From NCBI GenBank assembly GCA_016869215.1, contig VGEP01000002.1:62001-126000 (forward strand): a stretch of DNA of 64,000 nucleotides, read 5' to 3'. Numbering within the stretch: the stretch's first letter is position 1; each line of letters opens with the position of its first letter. Below, piece after piece: positions 15,750-24,335 of this stretch. The DNA is from Alphaproteobacteria bacterium. GTDB lineage: Bacteria > Pseudomonadota > Alphaproteobacteria > Rhizobiales > Xanthobacteraceae. A program made the translations under genes and the position numbers. The notes below the pieces were generated by a model, which saw only the letters and a list, made by a program, of their open reading frames with translations, had not been told where the DNA came from and did no database searches.

Positions 15750-16892
15750 TCAGCCCCACACCCGCCGCGCCGTTTCGACCACGACCTCGAGCTTCCGCTT
15801 CTGGTCGTCGGGCGTAATCAGGTTGCCGACCACGTCGGAGGCGAAGCCACACTGCGGGCTGATCGCGATCTGGTCGAGCGGCAGGTATTTCGCCGCCTCG
15901 TCGATACGCTTGCGCAGCGCGTCGACCGTTTCGAGCTCCGGCACCTTGGTGCTCACAAGACCCAGCACCGCGACCTTGCCCTTGGGCATGAACCGCAGCG
16001 GCGCGAACGAGCCGGAACGCTCGCTGTCGTATTCCAGCAGGAACCGGTCGTGCGGCAGATCCGCGAACAGCCGCTCGGCGATGGCGTCGTAAGTGCCCTC
16101 GCGGTGCCACATGCTGCGCTGGTTGCCGCGGCACAAGTGAATGCCGAAAGTCACGCCGGGGAAGCCGGAAATCAGCGCGGCGTCGGCCTTCAGCGAGCGC
16201 GTGAAGTTCTCGTCCGGGTTCTCGCCGCGATCGCGCATCAGCTTCAGCGACGGTTCGTCGACATAGGCCGTGTAGCCCGGAGCGTCGATGTGGACGTAGC
16301 GGCAGCCGGCCTCGGCGACGCTGCGGATCATCTCGCGCTCGATAGCGACCACGTCGGCCATGAAGGCGTCCATGTCCTTGTAGACCGCCTTGGAGTTCTC
16401 GTGGTCGAAGCGCTGCGAGATGCGGTCCGGGCCGATCAGCGATACCTTGGCGCGTGTCTTGGCGACGCCGGCGACGAACCGGTATTCCTCCAGCGGCACG
16501 TTGCGCACGAGCTTCAGCCGCGACTTGACCGGCCGGCGATGCGAGATCGCCGTGCCCTTCTCGTGCAGCGGAACCTCCCAGCGGCGAAGCGCGGTGCCGC
16601 CTTCGACCCGCCGCGCGTAGGCCGAAAGCGTGCTGGTGCTCGCGTCGTAGCCCTCCACCGCCGCGCCGAAGCTGTCCTGGAAGTTGAGCCGCCGCATCTC
16701 GCCGTCGGAGATCACATCGAGGCCGGCGCCCTCCTGAAGCGTGACCGCGTCGCGCACTGCGGCGTCCTCGGCGGCGCGCAACGCGGCGGCATCAAGCCTG
16801 CCTTCGTCAAACGCCTTGCGCGCGTCGATCACGGCCGCCGGACGAAGGAGACTGCCGACGACGTCGGTGCGGACGGTGCGGAGGTCGGTCAT
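15750..16892 (-). CDS. MetE C-terminal-like (cobalamin-independent methionine synthase family) protein
   Basis: A 380-residue barrel protein resembling the C-terminal half of MetE. Zinc ligands appear kept: His and Cys in GIHLCRGN, and Cys in ISPQCGFASD. The VHIDAPGYTAYVDEP stretch matches the region of MetE with the catalytic Asp. It lacks the N-terminal half of true MetE, so it may transfer methyl groups from a different donor or act in demethylation. A second such gene of the window starts at 25448. Palindromic repeats lie on both sides. Confidence 0.85.
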   Translation of the reverse strand: MTDLRTVRTDVVGSLLRPAAVIDARKAFDEGRLDAAALRAAEDAAVRDAVTLQEGAGLDVISDGEMRRLNFQDSFGAAVEGYDASTSTLSAYARRVEGGTALRRWEVPLHEKGTAISHRRPVKSRLKLVRNVPLEEYRFVAGVAKTRAKVSLIGPDRISQRFDHENSKAVYKDMDAFMADVVAIEREMIRSVAEAGCRYVHIDAPGYTAYVDEPSLKLMRDRGENPDENFTRSLKADAALISGFPGVTFGIHLCRGNQRSMWHREGTYDAIAERLFADLPHDRFLLEYDSERSGSFAPLRFMPKGKVAVLGLVSTKVPELETVDALRKRIDEAAKYLPLDQIAISPQCGFASDVVGNLITPDDQKRKLEVVVETARRVWG

Positions 16893-16918
16893 GTGGTGCT
16901 CCTGTCTCTCGGCCTGGT

Positions 16919-16977
16919 GTCCCGGATGCGGTGCAGCGTGAAGCGCAGCGAACGGTGCACCGCCGATCCGGGACCCA
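16919..16977 (-). repeat. palindromic repeat R4 of the GTCCCGGG family (diverged short form)
   Basis: A 59-base imperfect palindrome, GTCCCGGATGCGGTGCA to CGGTGCACCGCCGATCCGGGACC. It stands back to back with R5, 13 bases apart, in the same relative orientation that R2 has to R3. It falls between two minus-strand genes. Confidence 0.75.
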
Positions 16978-16990
16978 GCTTACTTCAAGC

Positions 16991-17085
16991 AACCGGGGTC
17001 CCGGGTCTGCTGCGCATCATTCGCCATAGCGCGTCGAAGACGCGCGTAAGCGCGCTTTCGGCTCATGCTGCGCAGCGCCCGGGAC
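16991..17085 (+). repeat. palindromic repeat R5 of the GTCCCGGG family (long form)
   Basis: A 95-base unit nearly identical to R3. The three changes are at offsets 21, 27 and 84; the first (G to T) and last (C to A) are in facing stem positions and keep the pair. It ends 5 bases before the stop of the downstream oxidoreductase gene. Confidence 0.9.
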
Positions 17086-17090
17086 AAGCC

Positions 17091-18104
17091 TCACACCTGC
17101 GTCGGATCGAGAAGTATCTTCCCGAGCAGGCTGCGGCTCTCCACCAGCTCATGCGACTTCGCCGCCTGCGACAGCGGCATGATGCGGTCGATCAGCGCCT
17201 TGAACTTGCCCTCCGCCGCCATCTGCATGCTGAGCCGCGCGCCCTCGGCGGTCTCGCCGGTGCGGCCCATGACGGTGATGTGGTTGAGGTAGAGCCGGTT
17301 GACGTCGAGCGGCACGATGCCGCCGGCATGGCCGCCCGCGGTGACGAGCCGGCCGTAGCGCACCAGCGTGTTGAACGCCTTCGGGAACAGGTCCGGATCG
17401 CCGATGTTCTCGAACACCACGTTGACGCCCTTGCCTTCCGTGATGCGCAGCGCCTCGATGGTGAGGTCCTGCGTGCGGTAGTTCACGCCGCCGTCGGCGC
17501 CGAGGTCGACGCCGACCTTCACGCGCTCGTCGCTTCCCGCCGCCGCGATCACCTTGGCGCCGAGGTATTTCGCGACCTGGACGCCCGCGCTGCCCAAGCC
17601 TCCGGCTGCGCCCATCACCAGCACCCATTCGCCCGGCTGGACCTTGGCGTGGTCCTGCAACAGATGAAACGCGGTTGGCGCGTGGCGCGCGACCACGCAG
17701 GCGGTCGGATAGTCCACGCTGTCGGGAATGAGCGTCGTCGTGTCGGCGATCGCCTTGACGTATTCGGCGTAGCCGCCCCAGGCGTGCACGCCCATCAGCC
17801 GGATCGTCTCGGAGCCGGTGCTGCCGCGCAACCGCAAGCCCACGGTGACACGGTCGCCGACCTTGCGGTTGGTCACGCCCCCGCCGAGCTTCACGACCTC
17901 GCCCACAGGATCGACCCCCGGCACCAGCGGCAGCGTCACCGGCCGCGCGTACTTGCCCGCGCGCACCTTGGTGTCGAGCGTCTGGTTGACCGAGACGGCA
18001 TAGACCTTGATCAGCACCTCGCCCGGACCGGGCTCCGGGGTGGGGACCTCTTCGAGCTTCATGACCCCCGGCGGTCCGAACTCACGAATGACGATGGCTT
18101 TCAA
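17091..18104 (-). CDS. zinc-free alcohol dehydrogenase / quinone oxidoreductase family (MDR)
   Basis: A 337-residue medium-chain dehydrogenase. The GroES-like part starts KAIVIREFGPPGVMKLEEV, and the NADPH site reads VMGAAGGLGSAGVQVAKYLG. The zinc-binding Cys cluster of true alcohol dehydrogenases is not seen, so quinone or enoyl reduction is likely. The start is a TTG at 18104 with a GGGAGG ribosome site 5 bases upstream; the family N-terminus begins exactly there, and no ATG is available. It is divergent from a Bug-family gene. Confidence 0.85.
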   Translation of the reverse strand: MKAIVIREFGPPGVMKLEEVPTPEPGPGEVLIKVYAVSVNQTLDTKVRAGKYARPVTLPLVPGVDPVGEVVKLGGGVTNRKVGDRVTVGLRLRGSTGSETIRLMGVHAWGGYAEYVKAIADTTTLIPDSVDYPTACVVARHAPTAFHLLQDHAKVQPGEWVLVMGAAGGLGSAGVQVAKYLGAKVIAAAGSDERVKVGVDLGADGGVNYRTQDLTIEALRITEGKGVNVVFENIGDPDLFPKAFNTLVRYGRLVTAGGHAGGIVPLDVNRLYLNHITVMGRTGETAEGARLSMQMAAEGKFKALIDRIMPLSQAAKSHELVESRSLLGKILLDPTQV

Positions 18105-18216
18105 CGCGGCCTCCCAGCACCTTGCCGGGCGATAAGGCCGCACCGTGCCACGGCGGTCAAGCGTAGGCAGCGCATGGGAAAAGAGCGATAATTCCTGCAA
18201 CAAGGGGGGATATCCA

Positions 18217-19251
18217 ATGCGCACAACCGAACGACTGTCAGTTCCGCGCCTCGCCGCCCTCGCCGCCGGCGCGCTGACCCTTGCCTTCGCCGTCCCGGCC
18301 GGCGCGCAGGATTTCTACGCTGGCAAGACGCTGACCTTCATCGTCGGCGCGGGCGTCGGCGGCGGCTACGACCTGCAGGCCCGCACCGTTGCGCGGCATC
18401 TCGCCAAGCACATTCCCGGCAATCCGACGATCGTGGTGCAGAACATGCCGTCGCGCATCGGCGCGACCAACCACATGTTCGCCGCCGCGCCTGCCGACGG
18501 CACGACCATCGCGCTGGTTCAGCGCAATATGCTGCTGGCGAAGCTCACCCATCCCGACTCGGTGCGCTTCGACATCGCCAAGTTCAACTGGCTCGGCAGC
18601 CTCAACAGCGAAACCGCGGTGACAGTCGCCTGGCACACCGCGCCGCACAAGACCGCCAAGGACCTGTTCGACAAGGAGCTGATCGTCGGCGGCATCACCA
18701 GTGTCGATCCCGAGACGACGCCAAGGCTCTACAACGCGCTGTTCGGAACCAAGTTCAAGGTCGTCACGGGCTACAACAGCACCTCGCAGATTGCGCTCGC
18801 CATCGAACGCGGCGAAGTGCAGGGCATCGGCGACTGGTCGTGGTCGTCGCTCAAGGCGGTGCGGCCGCAATGGATCTCGGAAAAGAAGGTGACGCTGCTG
18901 ATGCAGGGCGCGCTCAAGAAGGAGCCCGAGCTTGGCGACCTTCCGAGCGCAATGGACTACGTCAAGAACCCGGCCGATCGGCAGATACTCCAGCTTCACT
19001 TCACCCAGAAGACCGTGGCCCGCCCGCTGATCGCGCCGCCCGGCGTGCCGAAGGAGCGCGTCGCCCTGCTGCGCAAGGCGTTCGTCGACCTGTCGCGGGA
19101 CAAGGACTTCCAGGAGGACGTCAAGAAGGCCAAGCTGGAGATCGCCTACGTGCCGGGCGAGGAGGCCGAGAAGGTCGTGTCGCTGATCGTCTCGACGCCG
19201 GCCGACATCGCCGACCGTTACGCCAAGGCGTTCACGCCGGACAAGAAGTAG
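18217..19251 (+). CDS. Bug/TctC-family tripartite tricarboxylate transporter binding protein
   Basis: A 344-residue periplasmic protein with a signal peptide ending in AGAQD near residue 29. The mature start FYAGKTLTFIVGAGVGGGYD and the IPGNPTIVVQNMP stretch match the Bug fold. It has the variant common in marine and soil alphaproteobacteria, with GVGGGYDLQAR in place of the classical PGG loop. No TctA or TctB membrane partner lies near, so it is an orphan receptor that may feed a distant permease. The AAGGGGGG run before the ATG serves as ribosome site. Confidence 0.85.
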   Translation: MRTTERLSVPRLAALAAGALTLAFAVPAGAQDFYAGKTLTFIVGAGVGGGYDLQARTVARHLAKHIPGNPTIVVQNMPSRIGATNHMFAAAPADGTTIALVQRNMLLAKLTHPDSVRFDIAKFNWLGSLNSETAVTVAWHTAPHKTAKDLFDKELIVGGITSVDPETTPRLYNALFGTKFKVVTGYNSTSQIALAIERGEVQGIGDWSWSSLKAVRPQWISEKKVTLLMQGALKKEPELGDLPSAMDYVKNPADRQILQLHFTQKTVARPLIAPPGVPKERVALLRKAFVDLSRDKDFQEDVKKAKLEIAYVPGEEAEKVVSLIVSTPADIADRYAKAFTPDKK

Positions 19252-19379
19252 GCGGCCCGCAGCGGATCGGCCCGGCACAGCCGCAGGCCGCCCCGCCGGA
19301 CGTCCGGTCCCGCCATGGACTCGTGCGCCTCACTCATGCATGAATTTTCCGCCCGCGTTCGGGCGCTGGAGAGTGTCGC

Positions 19380-20240
19380 ATGAGCAATGGGGTGCTGGCT
19401 TGGCCCGAAGGCAAGCGCGTTGCCGTCGCGGTCAGCGTGCTGCTGGAAACCTGGTCCGAGGGCAAGTCGCCGAGCTACTTCCCGCGCACCACGCCGCTGC
19501 CGCCCGGCTCCAAGGACGTGGCCGGAATCAACTGGTCGCGGTTCGGCGGCAACGAGGGAATCTGGCGGCTGGCCCGCAATCTCAAGGACGTCGGCGTGTC
19601 CGCGACCCTGTTCTGCAACGGTCACAGCGCCGAGGTCTGGCCGGAGGCGGTGACCGCCTTCGCCAAGGCCGGGCACGACGTCGCCGGCCACGGCTACCTT
19701 CAGGACCAGACGCTGTTCTCGATGTCGGCCGACCGGGAGCGCGAGACCATCAAGAAGACGCTCGACATCCTGGAAAAAACCGCCGGCAAGCGCCCGACCG
19801 GCTGGGTGACGCCGATCTACGGCTGGTCCGAGAACACCATGGACTACTTGACGGAGGCCAAGCTCGCCTGGTGCTGCGACGGGCTCGACGCCAGCGTGCC
19901 GTACCGGCAGACCACCGCGTCGGGCAAGATCACGGTCATCCCCTGGAGCGATTTCGTCGACAACCGCGCGCTGCGCGCGACGCCGCGTATTTACTTCGAA
20001 ACCTACAAGGACACGTTCGACTATCTCTACGCCTGCGAGCCCGGCGCGCTGCTCCATCTCGGCGTGCACGCCCACTTCGGCGGGCGGCCGCTGATGACGG
20101 CGATGTTCCGGCAGGTTCTCGAATACCTCAAAAGCCACAAGGACGTGTGGTTCGCGCAACATCACGAAATCGCCAAGTGGATTGCGGACCAGCAGATCGA
20201 GGACACCGCCTACGCCCGCCGCTTTCCGCGCTCGTGGTGA
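19380..20240 (+). CDS. polysaccharide deacetylase family protein (NodB homology domain)
   Basis: A 286-residue protein without signal peptide, so cytoplasmic. It has the NodB-like order: GGNEGIWRLARNLKDVGVSA near the start, the metal-type motif GHDVAGHGYLQDQ, and KRPTGWVTPIYGWSENT for the arginine motif region. Cytoplasmic members are often PuuE-like allantoinases or act on small amides instead of polysaccharides. A GGAGAG ribosome site precedes the ATG. It converges with the RraA gene with only 6 bases between. Confidence 0.85.
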   Translation: MSNGVLAWPEGKRVAVAVSVLLETWSEGKSPSYFPRTTPLPPGSKDVAGINWSRFGGNEGIWRLARNLKDVGVSATLFCNGHSAEVWPEAVTAFAKAGHDVAGHGYLQDQTLFSMSADRERETIKKTLDILEKTAGKRPTGWVTPIYGWSENTMDYLTEAKLAWCCDGLDASVPYRQTTASGKITVIPWSDFVDNRALRATPRIYFETYKDTFDYLYACEPGALLHLGVHAHFGGRPLMTAMFRQVLEYLKSHKDVWFAQHHEIAKWIADQQIEDTAYARRFPRSW

Positions 20241-20246
20241 GAGCCG

Positions 20247-20990
20247 CTACTTGTCCTTCGGCCCGTAGAAGTCCGGCACCGCGACGCCGCGCGAGATCGC
20301 ACCGAGCCGCGTCTCTTCCGTGGAGCGGTGTTTCTCGCACACCTCCAGCACGGCCACGATCGAGGCGCGCGGGATGAACACCACGCCGGTGTCGTCCGCC
20401 ACCACGAGGTCGCCGGGGTTGACGCGCACCGGACCGATCTGGATCTCGCCGTTGATCTCGACCGTCTCCAGCCGCCACTTGCCGGTGACCGGCGTAATTT
20501 CGCTCGCCCAAAGCGGATAGCCGATGCCGCGCGAATGGTGCACGTCGCGGATGCCGCCCATGACGATGGCGCCGCGCTCGCCCTGGCGCTGGCCGGTCTG
20601 CGCCGACACGCCGCCCATGTTGGACATGCCGGGCACGCCCTGAATCACCAGCACGTCGCCGTCCTCGGCGAGATTGTGCGCCTCGAACTCCGCCATCTTG
20701 TTGAGCTGCTTCGCGGCGGCGGCGAGCGGATCGGTCCGCTGGCGGATGTTGCGCACAGTGAGCGCAGGCCCGACGATCAGCTTGCCGGGCAGAGTGGGCC
20801 TCAGCGTCGTTGCGCCGATCGCGCCCTCCGGAATGCCCAGCTCGTCCATCACATCGGAGATAAGGCTTGTGCATTCGCCGAGCGCGAGGAAACGCTCCAC
20901 CACCCCCGCGGGCGGCTTCGGCGTGGACTGCATGCGGATGCGGTCGGCCGCGATCCGGCCGGTCAGGCGCTTTCCGGACATTTCGGTCAA
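20247..20990 (-). CDS. RraA family protein, possible 4-hydroxy-4-methyl-2-oxoglutarate aldolase-type lyase
   Basis: A 247-residue protein. It keeps the RraA metal and phosphate-like site (MGGIRDVHHSRG with the Arg-Asp pair, and NPGDLVVADDTGVVFIPR). Family members with this pair are class II pyruvate aldolases in gallate/protocatechuate meta-cleavage; RraA itself inhibits RNase E. Its ATG overlaps the stop of the upstream VOC dioxygenase gene by four bases (ATGA), so the two form one operon, which favours an aromatic-catabolic aldolase. Confidence 0.83.
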   Translation of the reverse strand: MTEMSGKRLTGRIAADRIRMQSTPKPPAGVVERFLALGECTSLISDVMDELGIPEGAIGATTLRPTLPGKLIVGPALTVRNIRQRTDPLAAAAKQLNKMAEFEAHNLAEDGDVLVIQGVPGMSNMGGVSAQTGQRQGERGAIVMGGIRDVHHSRGIGYPLWASEITPVTGKWRLETVEINGEIQIGPVRVNPGDLVVADDTGVVFIPRASIVAVLEVCEKHRSTEETRLGAISRGVAVPDFYGPKDK

Positions 20991-21928
20991 CGCCCCAGCG
21001 CCTGCGCCATGATCTCTTCGCAGCGCTTGTTCTCTTCCTCAAGCAGTTCGCCCGACATCGCCTTGCGCGTGAACGGCGACGGAACGCCGGCCATGTTCCA
21101 GCGGCAGGGGAACACGTTCTGCTCCATCCACCACTTCCCGTCGTGCCCGACGTAGTTGTCGCCGACCTGGTCGACCTCGGTGGTGTATTCGGTGACGAAG
21201 CCGTTCGGCTCGACGAAATACGAAAACACATTGCTGCCCGGCCCGTGGCGGCCGACGCCCCAGAGAATCTCGTAGCCGCTCTTGCGCACGCGCCCGGCGC
21301 CGCGCATCAGCCCGTCGATGTTGGGCATCTCGTAGGCCATGTGGTTGAGCGACGGTCCGTTGCCGCGCGCGATCGCGACGCTGTGATGGTCCGAGCAGCA
21401 GCGCACGAAATCCATCATCACCGTCGAGTCGCTCCACTTGAAGCCGAGCACGTCGACGAAGAATGCGGTCTGCTTCTCGATCTCGGCGCTGTTGAGCACC
21501 ACATGGGTGAGCTTGGTCGGCCGCGACCGGTCGTCGATGGCCTCGGCGTGCTGCGCCACGTCGGCGGAGATGCAGAGCGGATGACCGTCCGGCGACGTCA
21601 CCCGGAAGCCGTAGCCGCCGCCCTCGCTCTTGGGCAGCGCGGACGGCGCATCGTCGATCATCGCCCCCATGGCCTTGGCCTTGGCGTGCAGCGCGTCGAT
21701 CGCGGCGCGGTCGGGCGCGGAGAAGTGCACCGCCAGCATCGACGCCCTGGGGCGCTCGCGCAGCGTCACCACATGGTGATCGCGGCTGGTGCCGCGCAGG
21801 TGGATGGTGTCGCCGTCCGCCGACACGTCCTCAAGCGCCCAGACCCTGCGGTAGAAATCGGCGGATTTCTGCAGGTCACGGACCCCCAGTTCGATGCTGC
21901 GCAGGCCGTCGATGCGGGGCTGGTTCAT
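20987..21928 (-). CDS. VOC-family extradiol dioxygenase-like protein
   Basis: A 313-residue two-module VOC protein starting MNQPRIDGLRSIELGV. The second module has H142 (LTHVVLN), H196 (LNHMAYE) and E247 (FVTEYTT), the Fe(II) triad of type I extradiol dioxygenases. It is only a distant relative of the other BphC-like protein in the window. It is cotranscribed with RraA downstream. An open frame extends further upstream but overlaps a hairpin-rich intergenic region and has no family match, so ATG 21928 was taken. Confidence 0.85.
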   Translation of the reverse strand: MNQPRIDGLRSIELGVRDLQKSADFYRRVWALEDVSADGDTIHLRGTSRDHHVVTLRERPRASMLAVHFSAPDRAAIDALHAKAKAMGAMIDDAPSALPKSEGGGYGFRVTSPDGHPLCISADVAQHAEAIDDRSRPTKLTHVVLNSAEIEKQTAFFVDVLGFKWSDSTVMMDFVRCCSDHHSVAIARGNGPSLNHMAYEMPNIDGLMRGAGRVRKSGYEILWGVGRHGPGSNVFSYFVEPNGFVTEYTTEVDQVGDNYVGHDGKWWMEQNVFPCRWNMAGVPSPFTRKAMSGELLEEENKRCEEIMAQALGR

Positions 21929-22030
21929 GGCTTCGGTCTCCGGGCGTATGGACGACGAGAGGGCTGAACGCCTTATAGCATCCGAACCGCGATCCAGCCG
22001 GTCCGTTTGGAAGCATACTACCGCGGAATC

Positions 22031-22147
22031 CGGCAACCGGTTGCCGCGAACCCTCCCTCCGGCGCATCCCTGACGCGCAGGGACGCTGGTTGCATTCGCA
22101 ACCGGGAGCGGGCAAATTCCCGCTCCAGAACCGGTCAAAAAAACCGG
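22031..22147. repeat. row of five short hairpins between VOC and Rieske genes
   Basis: Five inverted repeats follow one another: 22031-22046 (perfect 16-base palindrome), 22067-22083, 22088-22103 (GGTTGC-ATTC-GCAACC), 22105-22126 (GGAGCGGG with CCCGCTCC) and 22131-22147 (CCGG arms around an A run). They lie in the divergent region of 285 bases. Together they could be operators, a 5' leader of the Rieske gene, or a decayed repeat cluster. Confidence 0.55.
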
Positions 22148-22213
22148 CCGGATCGCTGGGCAGGAACAAGGCCGCCGGCACGTTGGGCGGGCCTGAGCAA
22201 GGGTTCCAATCGC

Positions 22214-22579
22214 ATGGCCGAAAAGTTTGTCGCAAAGACCTCGGAATTCGCCGACGGCGACCGCCGCATCGTCTTCGTCGGAGACAATGAGATCGGCGTG
22301 TTCAAGCATGGCGGTCAGTTTTACGCCTACTCGAACTTCTGCCTGCACCAGGGCGGCCCGGCCTGCGAAGGCCTGACCATCGCCAGGGTCGAGGAGCGCC
22401 TGCGCCCGGACAAGACCTCGCAAGGCCTCTACTTCTCCGAGACCGACATGAACTTCGTCTGCCCCTGGCACGGCATGGAATACGACATGAAGACCGGAGA
22501 GTGCATCTCCGACCGCAAGATGAAGCTCAAGAAATACCAGGTGATCCAAAAAGGGGACGAGGTCTATGTCGTCGCCTAG
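22214..22579 (+). CDS. Rieske [2Fe-2S] ferredoxin-like protein
   Basis: A 121-residue soluble protein. The cluster ligands are visible as C43-x-H45 (NFCLHQGG) and C83-x2-H86 (FVCPWHGMEYDMKTG). It is longer between the two motifs than most Rieske ferredoxins, with an insert of about 20 residues (REVEERLRP-like region). It would carry electrons to an oxygenase; the closest oxygenase candidates are the nearby amidohydrolase operon and VOC genes, which do not need it, so its partner is unclear. It overlaps the next gene by 14 bases. Confidence 0.88.
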   Translation: MAEKFVAKTSEFADGDRRIVFVGDNEIGVFKHGGQFYAYSNFCLHQGGPACEGLTIARVEERLRPDKTSQGLYFSETDMNFVCPWHGMEYDMKTGECISDRKMKLKKYQVIQKGDEVYVVA

Positions 22580-22958
22580 GGCCGCGGCGGCGAAAGCCGC
22601 CCGCAGGCCGACTGTGAAGGCAAAATCCGCAAGGCCCGTGGCCGTGAAGCGGTCGCCGGGCAGCAAGCCTGCGCGCGCGAACGGCGTGTCCGCCGATGCC
22701 ATCAAGCTGGCGGCCGAGATCGAGCGCGAATTCGCCAAGCACGACGACGCGATTTCGCCGGAGGCCATGCAGGCGCTGATGGGCGCGCTGTGCCGGGTCT
22801 ATTCGGTGCAGGTGGAGAACGGCGGCAAGCACACCCCGATCGTCGAAGGGCAGTCGGTGAGCCCTACGGCGGTCATGGTCACGGCCAGCGGTCTGTTGCG
22901 CGCGGCCAATCTCGCAGTGTTCGAACTCGGAATGTGGCAGAGCTGGACGGGGCGCTGA
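22566..22958 (+). CDS. small Ala/Lys-rich protein of unknown function
   Basis: A 130-residue protein not recognised. The first 40 residues are rich in Ala, Lys, Arg and Pro and look disordered; the remainder (about 42-130) looks like a small helical domain. It overlaps the Rieske gene by 14 bases in another frame and has a GGGGACGAGG ribosome site, so it is likely translationally coupled. The amidohydrolase follows 51 bases later. Position suggests a helper of the Rieske protein or the amidohydrolase. Confidence 0.7.
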   Translation: MSSPRAAAAKAARRPTVKAKSARPVAVKRSPGSKPARANGVSADAIKLAAEIEREFAKHDDAISPEAMQALMGALCRVYSVQVENGGKHTPIVEGQSVSPTAVMVTASGLLRAANLAVFELGMWQSWTGR

Positions 22959-23009
22959 CCGCGCTGCGTCCGAAACGGAACATATTGGGGATCGCCAGGA
23001 GATAACGCC

Positions 23010-24257
23010 ATGGACCTCATCGCAGACCGCGGCCGGCGCGTACCGATCGAGGAGTTGAACACCAGCCGATTGCTGGCGCATGCGCGCAAGCAGGCGGCGC
23101 AGCGCAAGTTCGACGACATGCTGATCGTCGACGTCGACGCGCACCATTATGAAAACGAGAATTTCGCCGAGATCCTGCCGTTCATGGAGAACGACGTATT
23201 CCGCCAGCTCGCCATGTCCGCGCGCGCCAAGGGCGGCCGCGGCGCGATCACGGTGCAGAACGTCGGCTACCAGGACATGGGCGGCCGGGTGACGCGCTAT
23301 CCGCTGCGCTCCAGCGAGAAGACCCCCGACGGCGCGATTCGCGACGTCGAGCTGGGATATCGCTGGATGGACGCGATGAGCGTCGACTACTCCTGCCTGT
23401 TCCCGACCGGCATGCTCTCCATCGGCCTGCACCCGCAAACCGAAATGGAGGTCGAGCTGTGCTGGGCCTACAACCGCTGGCTCACCGAGAAGGTGCTGCC
23501 GCACTCACACGGCCGGTTCTTCTCGATGCTCTGCCTGCCGTTCTCCGACCCCGATGCCTCGCTGCGCCAGGTGGAGGCGTTCGGAGACCGCAAGCACGTC
23601 GGCGGCTTCATGGTCACCACCGTCCGCAACAATTTCGCGGTCAACGACAACCGCTATATGAAGGTGTACCGGGCGATGGAGGAGCGCGGGCTCGTGCTGT
23701 CGTTCCACTCCGGCCCGAACTGGGGCGAGCCGATCTTCAAGAGCTGCAACCGGTTCCTGACCGCGCATGCGCTCGGGTTCTCCTGGTACAACGTGGTCAA
23801 TCTGTCGAACTGGGTCATCAACGGCATGGGCGAGCGCTTCCCCAGGCTGCCGGTGGTCTGGATCGAATCGGGTCTCGCCTGGATCCCGTTCCTGATGCAG
23901 AAGCTCGATCACGAATACATGCTGCGGCCGTCGGAAGCGCCGCTGCTCAAGAAGAAGCCGTCCGACTACATGCGCGACATGTACTACTCCTCGCAGCCGA
24001 TGGAGATTCAGGACATGCAGGCGCTGGAGTGCACGTTCCGCATGATGAACGCGGAGACGCAGCTTCTGTACTCCTCGGACTATCCGCACTGGGACTTCGA
24101 CCTGCCCTCGACCATTTCCGACCTGCCGTTCCTGTCGGAGAAGGCCAAGCACAACATTCTCGGCGGCACCGCGGCGCGGCTGTTCAAGCTGCCGCCGCGC
24201 AACGAGAAGCAGAAAGAGAACCTGAAGAAGTTCGGCAATCTCACCGCCGCGGCCTGA
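23010..24257 (+). CDS. amidohydrolase family protein (ACMSD-like)
   Basis: A 415-residue TIM-barrel protein. IVDVDAHHYEN near residues 38-48 stands for the HxH metal motif in altered form (DAHH), FHSGPNW gives a later His, and YSSDYPHWDFD the final Asp. The family covers decarboxylases and hydrolases related to aminocarboxymuconate-semialdehyde decarboxylase, which act on ring-cleavage products. A CAGGAGA ribosome site precedes the ATG. It ends the plus-strand unit with the Rieske protein and the small coupled protein. Confidence 0.83.
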   Translation: MDLIADRGRRVPIEELNTSRLLAHARKQAAQRKFDDMLIVDVDAHHYENENFAEILPFMENDVFRQLAMSARAKGGRGAITVQNVGYQDMGGRVTRYPLRSSEKTPDGAIRDVELGYRWMDAMSVDYSCLFPTGMLSIGLHPQTEMEVELCWAYNRWLTEKVLPHSHGRFFSMLCLPFSDPDASLRQVEAFGDRKHVGGFMVTTVRNNFAVNDNRYMKVYRAMEERGLVLSFHSGPNWGEPIFKSCNRFLTAHALGFSWYNVVNLSNWVINGMGERFPRLPVVWIESGLAWIPFLMQKLDHEYMLRPSEAPLLKKKPSDYMRDMYYSSQPMEIQDMQALECTFRMMNAETQLLYSSDYPHWDFDLPSTISDLPFLSEKAKHNILGGTAARLFKLPPRNEKQKENLKKFGNLTAAA

Positions 24258-24285
24258 CGCGCGCGATTCCGGACCTGAAACTGCA

Positions 24286-24310
24286 ACGGGCGGCCCGCCG
24301 GGCCGCCCGT
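24286..24310. terminator. bidirectional hairpin terminator between convergent genes
   Basis: A perfect 10-bp stem (ACGGGCGGCC with GGCCGCCCGT) with a 5-base loop. It sits between the amidohydrolase and Bug gene stops. The T run is short. Confidence 0.65.
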
Positions 24311-24335
24311 TTCGCATATCGGGAGCGCGCGGCGG

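Noticed and set aside
13011-17085. Repeats at 13-17 kb as a possible CRISPR array
   Set aside because: Copies are irregularly spaced, in both orientations, palindromic and separated by whole genes; no cas genes.
21929-22768. Upstream extension of the VOC gene that pairs with RraA
   Set aside because: No family match upstream of MNQPRID, and it would overlap the hairpin region and the Rieske gene.
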